Positions 54,203-62,760 of a DNA stretch of 64,000 nt are shown here, in pieces. This DNA is from Nocardioidaceae bacterium SCSIO 66511. GTDB lineage: Bacteria > Actinomycetota > Actinomycetes > Propionibacteriales > Nocardioidaceae. The stretch is taken from assembly GCA_023100825.1 (NCBI GenBank), contig CP095846.1, forward strand, positions 1,426,001-1,490,000, read 5' to 3'. The notes below the pieces were generated by a model that had not been told where the DNA came from, made no database searches, and saw nothing but the letters and a program-made list of their open reading frames with translations. Position 1 is the first letter of the stretch. Each line of letters starts with the position of its first letter. The position numbers and the translations under genes are program-made.

Positions 54203-55534
54203 ATGTCGACCGAGACGTACGTAACGGCCGAGCACGCGTTCGTGAACGGGCACGTGGAGCCCAACGTCGCAGTGGGAATGTCAGGTGGGCGTATCACGGA
54301 GATAGTCCCACGGCACGCGGCGCGATCAGGTGTTCCGCTGCAGGACTGGGGGGCGGCCCTAATTGTTCCGGGTCTGGTAAACGCTCACGGCCACAGTTTC
54401 CAGACGGTGCTACGGGGGATCGTCGATGACCTCCAACGTGGCACGTGGCGAACCTCCGTGCTCTACCCCTGGAGCGAGAGTCTCTGTAGAGAGGACATCT
54501 ACGCAGTTGCCCGATTTGCGTTCGCCGAAGCCTTGCTGTCGGGCACAACCACGACAAACGACTTCTTCTATCTACACGATGACGGAAACGAGAACGCCCA
54601 TGCTGTCATCCGGGCCGCCCAGGACGTTGGAATACGACTGGTCTTCGCGCGCACTGTGTATGAGCGGGGGCGTGTGCCCGGGGCTCCGGACCGGTACTTC
54701 GAGAGAGTCGGCGACAGCATCGAGCGTTTTCGATCGCTAGTTGTCGAGACTGAAGACATCCCAACGGTCTCGGTCCAACTCGCCGCCCACTCGTTGCGCG
54801 GCGTGAGCCTCGACGCACTTCGGGCAACGTACGCGGGTGCTCGTGAGGCTGGCTCGCCGATGCACGTTCACGTACACGATGCGCCGGCCGAGCGAAGCCG
54901 ACTTCACAACGAGTTCGGCAAGACCCCCATCAGAGTTCTCCGTGACGAGGGCATGCTCGGACCAGACACGATCCTCGTGCACTGCCTAAACTTGGAGGAC
55001 GACGAAATTCGGCTTATCGCCGAAGCTCACGGCAACGTCGTGCATTGCCCCTCGACCTCCATGTTCTTCGGACACCGGACCGCTCCCATCGAGGAGCTTC
55101 GAACCCGTGGGGCGCTCGTCGCGCTCGGATTCGACGGTGGCAGTGGCAACAACCACCAGTCCATCTTCACCGAGATGCGTATCGCCTCGCTACTCCAGAA
55201 GCAGTTGCTGGCGAACCCTGCAGCGCTACCCGCAGAGGCGGCCTGGGAGTTGGGCACGAGTCACGGAGCGCGCATGCAACACGTGCGTGCTGGAGCAATT
55301 GAAGTGGGCGCCCACGCGGACTTGGTCGGACTGGACTTGACGAATCCTTCGCTGCAACCCGTCTCGAGAGTGCCCAAACACCTTGTTCATTCAATGGAGC
55401 CAACAGCAATCAAGAACGTCATAGTCGGAGGGCGGACGATCATCGAATCAGGGCGTCTTCAGACAGTCGACCTCGAGGACATCGTTGCCGGATTGAATCA
55501 AGTTCACGAGCGTCTGGAGTCGACTCATGCCTGA
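54203..55534 (+). CDS. Amidohydrolase of the HutF/cytosine-deaminase-like group
   Basis: 443 residues. Metal motif VNAHGHSFQTVLRG is close to the HutF form. Other ligands are in HVHVHDAPAERSR, LVHCLNL and FDGGSGNN (the final Asp). The C-terminal beta-sandwich is completed by GAHADLVGLDL. HutF hydrolyses N-formimidoylglutamate, so a formimidoyl, amidine or ureido substrate is likely. Substrate not proven. ATG 54203 chosen over GTG 54200. Directly follows the importer ATPase. Confidence 0.82.
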   Translation: MSTETYVTAEHAFVNGHVEPNVAVGMSGGRITEIVPRHAARSGVPLQDWGAALIVPGLVNAHGHSFQTVLRGIVDDLQRGTWRTSVLYPWSESLCREDIYAVARFAFAEALLSGTTTTNDFFYLHDDGNENAHAVIRAAQDVGIRLVFARTVYERGRVPGAPDRYFERVGDSIERFRSLVVETEDIPTVSVQLAAHSLRGVSLDALRATYAGAREAGSPMHVHVHDAPAERSRLHNEFGKTPIRVLRDEGMLGPDTILVHCLNLEDDEIRLIAEAHGNVVHCPSTSMFFGHRTAPIEELRTRGALVALGFDGGSGNNHQSIFTEMRIASLLQKQLLANPAALPAEAAWELGTSHGARMQHVRAGAIEVGAHADLVGLDLTNPSLQPVSRVPKHLVHSMEPTAIKNVIVGGRTIIESGRLQTVDLEDIVAGLNQVHERLESTHA

Positions 55535-56801
55535 GCGCCACGACGGGCCCGACATCGTGCAGACCGTTGGCAATCTCGAGGTGATGCTGGCGGCAACGCA
55601 GGACATCGGGGGCGGGCCAGATGGCGGGTGGACGCGTCTAGCGTGGACTCCGGAGGATGCGGCGATGCGTCAGTGGTTCGTCGAAGAAGCAACAGAACGT
55701 GGGCTGACGGTCGAGGTCGATCGCAATGGAAACCAGTGGGCCTGGCATGGTGACCCCCGCTCGGGTGAGGCGATCGTGACTGGTTCTCACCTGGATTCGG
55801 TTCCGAACGGAGGACAGCTCGACGGCCCGTTGGGTGTGATGTCGGCGTTCTTGGCGTTCGATCACCTGGTTGCATCCGGCGTTCATTGCAGTCGCCCGCT
55901 GGGGATCGTGAACTTCTGTGACGAGGAAGGAGGGCGTTTCGGAGTCGCGTGCATCGGTAGCCAACTCGCGACCGGAGCCGTCCAGCCCGAACGTGTGCTG
56001 AAATTGGCAGACAAGGATGGCGTAACTCTTCGCTCAGCCATGACGGCAGCTGGGCACGACCCTGAGGGCCTGGGCCAGGATGACGAACGACTAGCACGAA
56101 TCGACACGTTCGTAGAACTGCATATCGAGCAGGGTGTCCAGCTTTCTCCGGACGATCCATACGGCATCGCGTCTGGGATATGGCCGCACGGTCGTTGGCT
56201 GCTCACTTTGGACGGCGCGGCCGATCACGCCGGCACCACGAGGCTCCAGGATCGGCGTGATCCCATGTTGCCGTTCGCGTTCGCGCTCCAGCACGCGCGC
56301 ACAGTTGCCGAACAGTGTGGCGCCCGGGCCACCATAGGACGAGCATTCATCTCACCCAATGGCGCGAATGTGATACCTAACAGGGTGCGCTGCTGGATAG
56401 ATGTGCGGGCACCACGTGAGGAAGATCTAACCTTCGTTATCGACCGGATTGCGCATGACGTCTCGACAGCGGCCGCATCGCACGGCGTCGAGTCAGCCCT
56501 CCGAATGGAGTCGTTCAGTCCCGCCGTCGTGTTCGACCAGTCTTTGAACGCCGACCTGCATCAGATCCTCGGAGAACCGCCCCAGGTCGCGTCATTGGCT
56601 GGCCACGACGCAGGGATCCTGTCCGCGGCGGTCCGTTCGACGATGCTCCTAGTCCGTAATCCGTCCGGGACATCACATGCACCACACGAGACGATCGAAA
56701 TTTCCGACGCTGCGCGCAGCGTCGGTGCGCTGTCGGCAGTCCTGCGCGAGTTACTGCAGGCGTCGCCCATATGCCAACGCACTCAGGCTCGTCTTGGCTG
56801 A
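55527..56801 (+). CDS. M20-family N-carbamoyl/allantoate-type amidohydrolase
   Basis: 424 residues. VTGSHLDSVPNGGQLDGPLG holds the first metal ligands, FCDEEGGRFG the Glu pair, FVELHIEQGVQL the next His, and GTSHAPHE the closing His. This is the AllC/HyuC signature: hydrolysis of N-carbamoyl amino acids, allantoate or ureidoglycolate. It overlaps the previous gene by 8 bases. HutF-like plus AllC-like enzymes also adjoin each other in Streptomyces histidine loci, so the pair may act on successive C-N bonds of one imported compound. Confidence 0.88.
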   Translation: MPERHDGPDIVQTVGNLEVMLAATQDIGGGPDGGWTRLAWTPEDAAMRQWFVEEATERGLTVEVDRNGNQWAWHGDPRSGEAIVTGSHLDSVPNGGQLDGPLGVMSAFLAFDHLVASGVHCSRPLGIVNFCDEEGGRFGVACIGSQLATGAVQPERVLKLADKDGVTLRSAMTAAGHDPEGLGQDDERLARIDTFVELHIEQGVQLSPDDPYGIASGIWPHGRWLLTLDGAADHAGTTRLQDRRDPMLPFAFALQHARTVAEQCGARATIGRAFISPNGANVIPNRVRCWIDVRAPREEDLTFVIDRIAHDVSTAAASHGVESALRMESFSPAVVFDQSLNADLHQILGEPPQVASLAGHDAGILSAAVRSTMLLVRNPSGTSHAPHETIEISDAARSVGALSAVLRELLQASPICQRTQARLG

Positions 56802-57418
56802 CTGAGTTCAACGCCGCCGGAATCCTGAGCGCCCTAGTGTCGCTCCTGGCGGCGGCCGGAGCTTGCCTTAGCGAAGACTCCTGACCGGCCACAGGCCTGG
56901 TCACGGCAGTTTGGCGCCGCGACCGCTGGCGCAGGGCTCGCTACGAGTCAGCACACGGGGCAGCGACCCCGATTGGTGAAAGCACACTTGCGTGAGTCTC
57001 CGGATTTCAAGCCACACGGTGCCGTTCCGGCTAAGTGACATCGTCGTTGGCTTGAGTGGCCCGGGACGTCCGCACGTCGGCGTACCGCGTTGCGATCCAC
57101 GCCGATAGACGGTCGCTGCGCCTAGCAAGCATCGGGACCCTGGGCAGTTAGGCAACCATGCGCAGTGCATGGTGATCATCAGAGAGTTGTCGTTCGGAAT
57201 CGTGATGGTCTAGGGGAGGAGTCCATAGCGCGGATCGTCCGAGCCGATCGCTAGCCCCTGCCTGCGGCGGCTACAGCTAGTGCCTGCGCGATGGTACCGG
57301 GGCTTGCCTCTACGGGATCCAGAGCAGGCAATTCATCATCACGAAGGGCGTCATCGATTACCTGGCGGGCGGTGAATTCGGCCCGGCATCGAGATGACGT
57401 GTTCTTCAGCAAGTTCGG
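56802..57418. other. Long intergenic stretch
   Basis: No convincing gene. A short minus-strand stretch (57254-57418) reads without stops and has protein-like composition, including FTARQVIDDALRDDELPALD. It lies in frame with the open frame ending at 57419 but lacks its own start. It may be a gene remnant. Confidence 0.4.
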
Positions 57419-57754
57419 TTAGATCGATCGAGTGACGGCAGTGCCAAGGATGGTCTCGCGCGATCGATCGACGGCCACCGTCACGCCTAAGATCAAGGCG
57501 ACCGACGCCAAGAGCGAGAGTGACGGAGTGGCGACACGACTGGCTCGCCGTGCTGGTCGCTGCCGGCGCCGGCGTGACATGACTTGTGACATGAACTGCA
57601 GGTTTCTGGTGACAGAATCGGCGTCTAGAGCACCGACGAGTGCATCTTCTGCCCTGTAATGACGGGGGAGGGCCCGGTGTACGGGGTTCTCATAATCCCT
57701 GAGTCTCGATTCGAGTCGAAGTGCTGTGCGCCGATTGAGGATTGATCCTGGCAC
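57419..57754 (-). CDS. Doubtful small membrane protein
   Basis: 111 residues from GTG: a charged region (RLRDYENPVHRALPRHYRAED), a basic stretch (SRRRRQRPARRA) and one hydrophobic helix (LSLLASVALILGVTVAV). No ribosome binding site is visible, and it has no recognisable relatives. It could be part of a decayed gene extending to 57254, with a TAA at 57419-57421 in between. Confidence 0.3.
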   Translation of the reverse strand: MPGSILNRRTALRLESRLRDYENPVHRALPRHYRAEDALVGALDADSVTRNLQFMSQVMSRRRRQRPARRASRVATPSLSLLASVALILGVTVAVDRSRETILGTAVTRSI

Positions 57755-57812
57755 CTTGCGTTGGTTGCGGTAAGTGCCAGCATGTCCGCCTGGCTGCAGA
57801 TAGCATCGCTAT

Positions 57813-58148
57813 ATGGGAGCGTCGCCTCAGATTGACGGACCGGAGCTCAGGGTCTTGCGTACTCTGATTTCTTCGGCTGCTGCACCGAGGTACGGACTTG
57901 ACCTGATTCTCGAAAGCAGAGCATCGAGCGGCGTGGCGTACTCGATTTTGCGCCAACTAACTGATGCCGGCTGGCTGATGCAATCGTGGGAGGGGCGCGA
58001 TCCGCGAGACCGGGACCGGCCTCGGCGGAGGTGCTACCAGTTGACGGCCGAAGGGCTTCGCGCCGCTAGCGCTCTCGTCGCTGAACGGACGCGGTCGGTA
58101 GTCGTCCAGCAGCGCGCTCGGCATCCCTCCGTCGGTTGGGCGCAGTGA
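57813..58148 (+). CDS. PadR-like winged-helix regulator
   Basis: 111 residues: LRVLRTLISSAAAPRYGLDLI, then SGVAYSILRQLTDAGWLMQSWE, and YQLTAEGLRAASALV, the PadR helix-wing-helix layout. PadR proteins repress transcription and respond to small molecules. The GTGA overlap with the next gene shows co-expression with a membrane-anchored WhiB-domain protein. Near the integrase, it may control island excision. Confidence 0.75.
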   Translation: MGASPQIDGPELRVLRTLISSAAAPRYGLDLILESRASSGVAYSILRQLTDAGWLMQSWEGRDPRDRDRPRRRCYQLTAEGLRAASALVAERTRSVVVQQRARHPSVGWAQ

Positions 58149-58714
58149 CAGCTCTACTCGTGGCCTTTGTAGTCACGCTTGTGCTCACTGGAGTCGCCAC
58201 CGAGATCGGGACCCGGCTTGGGTGGATTTCTCCCCGGCTCATCAGACGGTCGGTACGAGAACTGCCAGAGACCGAGCAGGCTGATGCCTGCGAGGAGTTG
58301 TCTCGCAACCTTGACGACCTGCGCGAACGATCGCGATCACTACCAGTCACTCGTACCTGGCGTGAGTTGCGTTTTGCGCTGTCGTTGCTCATTGGGCTTC
58401 GGCGTATGCGGAGGGATCACGACTCAGCGCTAGCCAGCCACCTCCACGACCTCACCGAGTGGGTGGCCAGGGCGCAGTGCGCGAATGTCGACGTAGGCGA
58501 TCTATTCGTCAGCGGGGCTAACCAGTCAAAGGCGACGAACGTCTGTCGTTCGTGCCCTGTGGCTAGCCAATGTCTCACGGAGGCACTGCAGAACGACATC
58601 GAGTGGGGTATCTGGGGCGGAACAACTGAGCCTGAGCGGAGACGTCTCGCATTCGATCTGAGAACCGGACGTCGTTCGCTCAGCCAGATTCTCGCTGACC
58701 AGGGTCTGGTTTGA
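58145..58714 (+). CDS. Membrane-anchored protein with C-terminal WhiB domain
   Basis: 189 residues. An N-terminal helix (TALLVAFVVTLVLTGVATEIG) and a helical region with a second, weaker hydrophobic stretch (LRFALSLLIGLRR) precede a complete WhiB domain. The first Cys is in RAQCANVDVGDLFV, the cluster is CRSCPVASQC, and the turn is WGIWGGTTEPERRR. WhiB proteins are normally soluble iron-sulfur regulators, so a membrane tether is unusual. The GTG overlapping the PadR stop is the chosen start. Confidence 0.78.
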   Translation: MTALLVAFVVTLVLTGVATEIGTRLGWISPRLIRRSVRELPETEQADACEELSRNLDDLRERSRSLPVTRTWRELRFALSLLIGLRRMRRDHDSALASHLHDLTEWVARAQCANVDVGDLFVSGANQSKATNVCRSCPVASQCLTEALQNDIEWGIWGGTTEPERRRLAFDLRTGRRSLSQILADQGLV

Positions 58715-58740
58715 TCCCGCCTCACGTTGCTCGGAGTCGC

Positions 58741-60312
58741 CTAGATTAGAACGGCACGTTTGCCGCGGGCCGTCTTCACGAGGCCAGCGTCCGCGAGGCT
58801 GGCTATTGCTCGGTGCGCCGTGCTGGGTACGACGCCATACTGCGCTGCTAGGGCCTTCGCTGTAGGGAGTTCGTCACCCGGAGACAGGATCCCGGTTCGG
58901 ATCGCGCCGTGTAGGTCGGCGGCGATGCGCGTATATGTGGCGTCCTCTTCGGTTAGCTCGTCGGCGCGTGCGGCCGTTCCGGGTTTCTCTCTGGCGCTGG
59001 CCTCCGCGGGGCGCGGCGGCATGCGGGCGGTGACGGACCCGGCTGCGCGTTGGTCGGCTTCGGCGGACCATGCGGTGTACACGCGTAGCGTTGTTGCCCC
59101 TCCGCCGCCATGGCCGAGGCGTCCGGCGACGATGCGTGCGTCGACTCCGGCGTGGATGAGTTCGGTTGCGCTGTAGTGCCGAAGGTTCTTGAGCGTCGTG
59201 TTGATGCCGAGTCGGTCTGCCATGCGCTTGTACCGCTGCGACGCGGAGTCCGGGAGGAGTGGCTTGGTGGCGTCCGGCACGGACGAGAAGACATATGCAT
59301 CACTCGCGAGGGTGGAGCCGACTGTTGCTAGGCGGTCGCGGGCCCGCTCACGCATGTCGCTCAGGACGTGCGCAGTTTCTGGGTCGAGCACGATGCGGCG
59401 CTGTTGATGAGTCTTGGTGTCCTTCTCGAGGACCTCGCCCCGCTCGACGTACACGGATCGGCGGATCGTCAGGAGCGACTTGTCCATATCGACGTGGTTC
59501 CAACGCAGCGCGCACATCTCGCCGCGGCGCGCACCGATGGTCATTTTCGTCCAGACGAAGGCGCCCCAGTCGGGGTCGCTCCGCCAGGCTGCTTCGACGA
59601 GCCGCGCAGCCTCTTCGGCTGACGGCGGTTGCGGATCGGGCTGGGGTCGTGACGGTGCGTCGGCGTCCTCAACCGGGTTGACCGAGATCCACTTCCAGGC
59701 GCGTGCACGCTTGAGCGCGCCGCTGAGGATCCAGTGGATCTGCAACACCGACGACGCGTCGAGGCCGGAGCACGCGTGCGGCTTGCAGGCCCGCCGACAG
59801 GCGCGGCAGCTAGCAGGATCCGGCGGCGCGCAGACCTCGGCGGCGTGCTCATCGCATTCGTGCTGAACGGCTGTGCGGTGCTGCAGGTACGGTTTGCCGT
59901 CGCAGTGGTCGCGACAGCGGCGCAGCTCGGCGTAGAACGAGTCGAGCACCTCGGCGTCGAGTCGCGTCAGCGGCAGGCTGCCGAGCAGCGGGCTGATGTG
60001 GGTGCGGATCTTCGACTCGTACCCACGCCTGGTCGATCGTGCAAGGTTCACGACGCCCATGTACTTGTCGATCAGCTGACCAACGGTGGCGAGGGTGCGA
60101 GGGTTGCGCCTCTCGTCGACCTGGTTCTGCAGCCGAGTGCGGACCTTCTCGACCGCCTGAGCGGCCCTCGGTCCAGACGGTACGGTTTCCTTGAGGTACA
60201 GGCGACGTTTGGTAACAGGATCGATGCCCGCATACACCGAGACACGGAGAGCGCCGGACGGCAGCTCTTCGATCGAGCCGCGCGCGCGGCGCCGTCTGGC
60301 TGCCTGTGCCAT
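58741..60312 (-). CDS. int: Tyrosine integrase of the island, with Cys-rich insert and C-terminal GntR-type domain
   Basis: 523 residues. The AP2-like arm-binding domain is at the N-terminus. Within the core-binding domain is a Cys/His-rich insert of ~45 residues (RDHCDGK, HECDEHAAEVC, CRACRRACKPHAC). Catalytic positions are GARRGEMCALRW (Arg), LRHYSATELIHAG (His-x-x region) and GHGGGGATTLRVYTAW (His, Tyr). After about residue 445 comes a GntR winged helix (IRTGILSPGDELPTAKALA, VVPSTAHRAIASL). ATG 60312 is chosen; 60339 is possible. Confidence 0.92.
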   Translation of the reverse strand: MAQAARRRRARGSIEELPSGALRVSVYAGIDPVTKRRLYLKETVPSGPRAAQAVEKVRTRLQNQVDERRNPRTLATVGQLIDKYMGVVNLARSTRRGYESKIRTHISPLLGSLPLTRLDAEVLDSFYAELRRCRDHCDGKPYLQHRTAVQHECDEHAAEVCAPPDPASCRACRRACKPHACSGLDASSVLQIHWILSGALKRARAWKWISVNPVEDADAPSRPQPDPQPPSAEEAARLVEAAWRSDPDWGAFVWTKMTIGARRGEMCALRWNHVDMDKSLLTIRRSVYVERGEVLEKDTKTHQQRRIVLDPETAHVLSDMRERARDRLATVGSTLASDAYVFSSVPDATKPLLPDSASQRYKRMADRLGINTTLKNLRHYSATELIHAGVDARIVAGRLGHGGGGATTLRVYTAWSAEADQRAAGSVTARMPPRPAEASAREKPGTAARADELTEEDATYTRIAADLHGAIRTGILSPGDELPTAKALAAQYGVVPSTAHRAIASLADAGLVKTARGKRAVLI

Positions 60313-60328
60313 GGCGCGAAGCGTAGCA

Positions 60329-60352
60329 TTTCGCACCATGTATGATCCCACG
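60329..60352. promoter_or_regulatory. Candidate integrase arm-type site, right end
   Basis: TTTCGCACCATG followed by TATGATCCCACG, 22 of 24 identical to 32929-32952. It lies 63 bp inside attR, just upstream of the integrase start. A further inverted half, GGTGCGAAA, is at 60380-60388. Confidence 0.6.
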
Positions 60353-60414
60353 ACAGGACGTGAGTGATTGGTCGACTAAGGTGCGAAATCGCATCTGACC
60401 TGGGAAAACGAGAA

Positions 60415-60457
60415 GCGCGCCCGGCAGGATTCGAACCTGCGACCGGTGGATTAGAAG
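60415..60457. repeat. attR: 43-bp repeat in intact tRNA-Arg
   Basis: Matches 32794-32836 with one mismatch. It covers the 3' portion of tRNA-Arg up to the anticodon. Confidence 0.92.
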
Positions 60458-60489
60458 TCCACTGCTCTATCCAGCTGAGCTACGGGCGC
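60416..60489 (-). tRNA. tRNA-Arg(TCT)
   Basis: The reverse strand forms a full cloverleaf: acceptor GCGCCCG with CGGGCGC, anticodon loop CTTCTAA (anticodon TCT, reading AGA), T arm CAGGTTCGAATCCTG. No CCA is encoded. Integration target of the island. Confidence 0.95.
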
Positions 60490-60552
60490 TAGCGGTCGAA
60501 GCCTATCCGCTGCACCGGGCAGCGAGCGACGGCGGCACAAGGAGAGGCGGGC

Positions 60553-61266
60553 ATGGCGACCAAGAAGCAGAAGCGTGACCGGCTCGCACGTGCCGAAGCC
60601 GAGCGACGCGAGCAGGAACGCCTTGCCAAGCGCGCGCGTACGGTTCGTACCGCCGCGATCGGTGTCGGTGCCGTCGTCGTGGTCGCGGCCGTCATTTTCG
60701 CGATCAGCTGGCTGAACAAGGACAAACCCGTCGTCACACCGGATGCTGTGACCGCGCAGGGCGGCATCGCATATCCGGCGGCGAACCAAGCGGCCGCTGA
60801 CGCCGTCGAAGTGGTCGTGTACGAAGACCCCCTGTGCTCGCACTGCCGCGACTTCGAGACCGACCACGGCGCGTACCTCCAGAAGGCGGCGGACCGCGGC
60901 GACATCTCCCTCGAGTACCGCCCAATCGCGTTGATCAGCGACGACTCCGTCGCACCCGTCAACGCGATGGCGTGCGTACTCGACGATGCCGGACCGAAGG
61001 CGTTCGTCGAGTTCCACGACCGAGTGTTCGCGGGTGAGTACGCCGACAGCGACTTCTCCGACCTCGCCAACGAGTCCGGCGCTGACGGGCAGGCGGTGGC
61101 CGCCTGCAACGACGACGGTACGCATGACGGCTGGGTCGAGAAGGTCACGTCCGACGCCTCCGATGACGGCGTCGAGTTCACGCCGACGGTCCGGGTCAAC
61201 GGCGAAACCATCGACGTCGACGACCTCGATGACATCGAGACGCTGATCGAGGAAGCGGCCCCGTGA
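60553..61266 (+). CDS. DsbA-family membrane-anchored thioredoxin, paralogue 3
   Basis: 237 residues: basic leader (MATKKQKRDRLARAEAERR), membrane helix (TAAIGVGAVVVVAAVIFAI), then a thioredoxin domain with VYEDPLCSHCRDFE (active site CSHC) and a cis-Pro loop EFTPTVRVNGETI. Shorter than the two paralogues upstream of the island. CSHC in place of CPHC should change redox potential. It overlaps the PrsW-like gene (GTGA). Confidence 0.88.
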   Translation: MATKKQKRDRLARAEAERREQERLAKRARTVRTAAIGVGAVVVVAAVIFAISWLNKDKPVVTPDAVTAQGGIAYPAANQAAADAVEVVVYEDPLCSHCRDFETDHGAYLQKAADRGDISLEYRPIALISDDSVAPVNAMACVLDDAGPKAFVEFHDRVFAGEYADSDFSDLANESGADGQAVAACNDDGTHDGWVEKVTSDASDDGVEFTPTVRVNGETIDVDDLDDIETLIEEAAP

Positions 61267-62597
61267 GTACCTCTCCCGCTCTGAGCGCACCCGGCACCGC
61301 CGCGTTCGGCGATCCGCTGCATCAGTCGGGCCGCACCCTGCTGCTCGTGCTGATGTACGGCGGCGCCGCGGTCGGTTTCGTCGGTGGCATCGCCTTCCTG
61401 ACCCATCGGGCCGATGCGGACTTCGGCAGCCTCGGGCTGGCGCTGTTGTACGCCGCGTTGCCCCTGCCGGTGCTCATCGGGGTCTACCTGTGGCTCGACG
61501 GGTACGAACCGGAGCCGCGGCGCTATCTCGCCTCCGGGTTCGTATGGGGCGCGTTCGGCGCGGTGACCCTCGTACTGCTGATCCAGATCCCGATCGAGAA
61601 GGCCTGGTCGCCGTCGATGCACACGCAGGCCGTGTTCCTGGCGCCGCTGCTCGAGGAGCCGGCGAAGGGCGTGATCCTCGTCCTCACCTTCCTGCGCCGC
61701 CGGCAAGTCATCGACAGCATGGTCGACGGGTTCGTGTACGCAGGTATGGCGGCACTGGGCTTCGCGTTCACCGAGAACGTCCTCTACTACACCTCGGCGT
61801 ACGTCGCTGCCGCCGAGGTCGACATGCCGGGCACGCTCGGCGCAACCGGCACGTTCTTCGGGCGAGGGCTCATGACGCCGTTCATGCACCCGATCTTCAC
61901 GTCCTGCTTCGGCGTCGGGTTGGCGCTGGCGGTGCTGACCCGCAACCCGGCCGGTCGCATCGCCTTCCCGCTCCTGGGTCTCGGCGTCGGCATGCTCGCA
62001 CACGGCAGCTGGAACGCCGCCGCCTCGGAGGGCGAGGCCGGGCTACTTCTTCTCGCGTACGCAGGGATGCTCGCGTTGCTCGGCGGGCTGACCACCTGGG
62101 CACTGGTCGCGCGTCGCAACGAAGGGCGGCAGCTCTGGTCCGCGCTGACCGATATGGCGCGCCGTCGCGGGTGGCTGCATGTCGACGAGATCCCCTACCT
62201 CGCCCGGCTCGGCCTACGTACCCGTGCCCGCTCGTACGCGAAACGCGGCGCCGGTGACAGTGCGGCGCAGGCGGTGCGTCGCTACCAGTCGCTGGCTTGT
62301 GCGACGGCATTCCTCTACGACGGCGTGATGCGGGGTCGCCCGAAGTACCGCGCGGTCGAGCGCGTCGACTCGATGCGGGCCCAGATGACGGCGGTGCGGC
62401 CACAGATCGTGTTGCCTCCACCGGTCCGGATCGTCAAACGGCTCCCGCGGGCAGTCGGCCACCCTGCGTGGGGATACCCGCCGCCCGGGCATCGGCAGCC
62501 GCCGCCTGGATGGCACGCACCGCAGCAGGTCACCTTTCCGCCGTACCCGCCGCGCCCCGCTCCGTACCGTCCTCCTGACCGACGGTCACGGCCCTGA
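61263..62597 (+). CDS. PrsW-family intramembrane metalloprotease
   Basis: 444 residues with about eight membrane helices. LLEEPAKGVILVLTF holds the Glu-Glu pair of the PrsW/CPBP superfamily. GFAFTENVLYY and FMHPIFTSCFGVGLA supply further conserved Glu/His positions, and GMLAHGSWNAA the last His. In Bacillus PrsW starts anti-sigma-factor proteolysis. The C-terminal ~130 residues are cytoplasmic, ending in a Pro-rich tail. GTG start coupled to the thioredoxin gene. Confidence 0.88.
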   Translation: MSTSPALSAPGTAAFGDPLHQSGRTLLLVLMYGGAAVGFVGGIAFLTHRADADFGSLGLALLYAALPLPVLIGVYLWLDGYEPEPRRYLASGFVWGAFGAVTLVLLIQIPIEKAWSPSMHTQAVFLAPLLEEPAKGVILVLTFLRRRQVIDSMVDGFVYAGMAALGFAFTENVLYYTSAYVAAAEVDMPGTLGATGTFFGRGLMTPFMHPIFTSCFGVGLALAVLTRNPAGRIAFPLLGLGVGMLAHGSWNAAASEGEAGLLLLAYAGMLALLGGLTTWALVARRNEGRQLWSALTDMARRRGWLHVDEIPYLARLGLRTRARSYAKRGAGDSAAQAVRRYQSLACATAFLYDGVMRGRPKYRAVERVDSMRAQMTAVRPQIVLPPPVRIVKRLPRAVGHPAWGYPPPGHRQPPPGWHAPQQVTFPPYPPRPAPYRPPDRRSRP

Positions 62598-62760
62598 CGG
62601 ACCGTTCCACCACCACTCGGCGGCACCGAATCGGGTACCGGGTGTGACCGTTGTGACGTGTGTTGTGGCCCGACGTAGGTCCGCCGGGCCGATCTCTACT
62701 ACAGTGAACGTACGAATGTCGGGCGCCGAACACACGCGATGGTCGTGATGGAGGCGGAGT

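Larger units (their letters stand above)
32794..60457. mobile_element. 27.7-kb genomic island integrated in tRNA-Arg(TCT)
   Basis: 43-bp repeats of the tRNA-Arg 3' part (one mismatch) bound the segment. A tyrosine integrase lies beside the intact tRNA, pointing inward. Candidate integrase arm sites of almost identical sequence occur inside both ends. Flanking genes on either side are DsbA paralogues, so the ancestral order is obvious. No conjugation or replication genes are visible, so transfer probably needs help. The cargo is catabolic, with HigBA and a methyltransferase. Confidence 0.92.
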
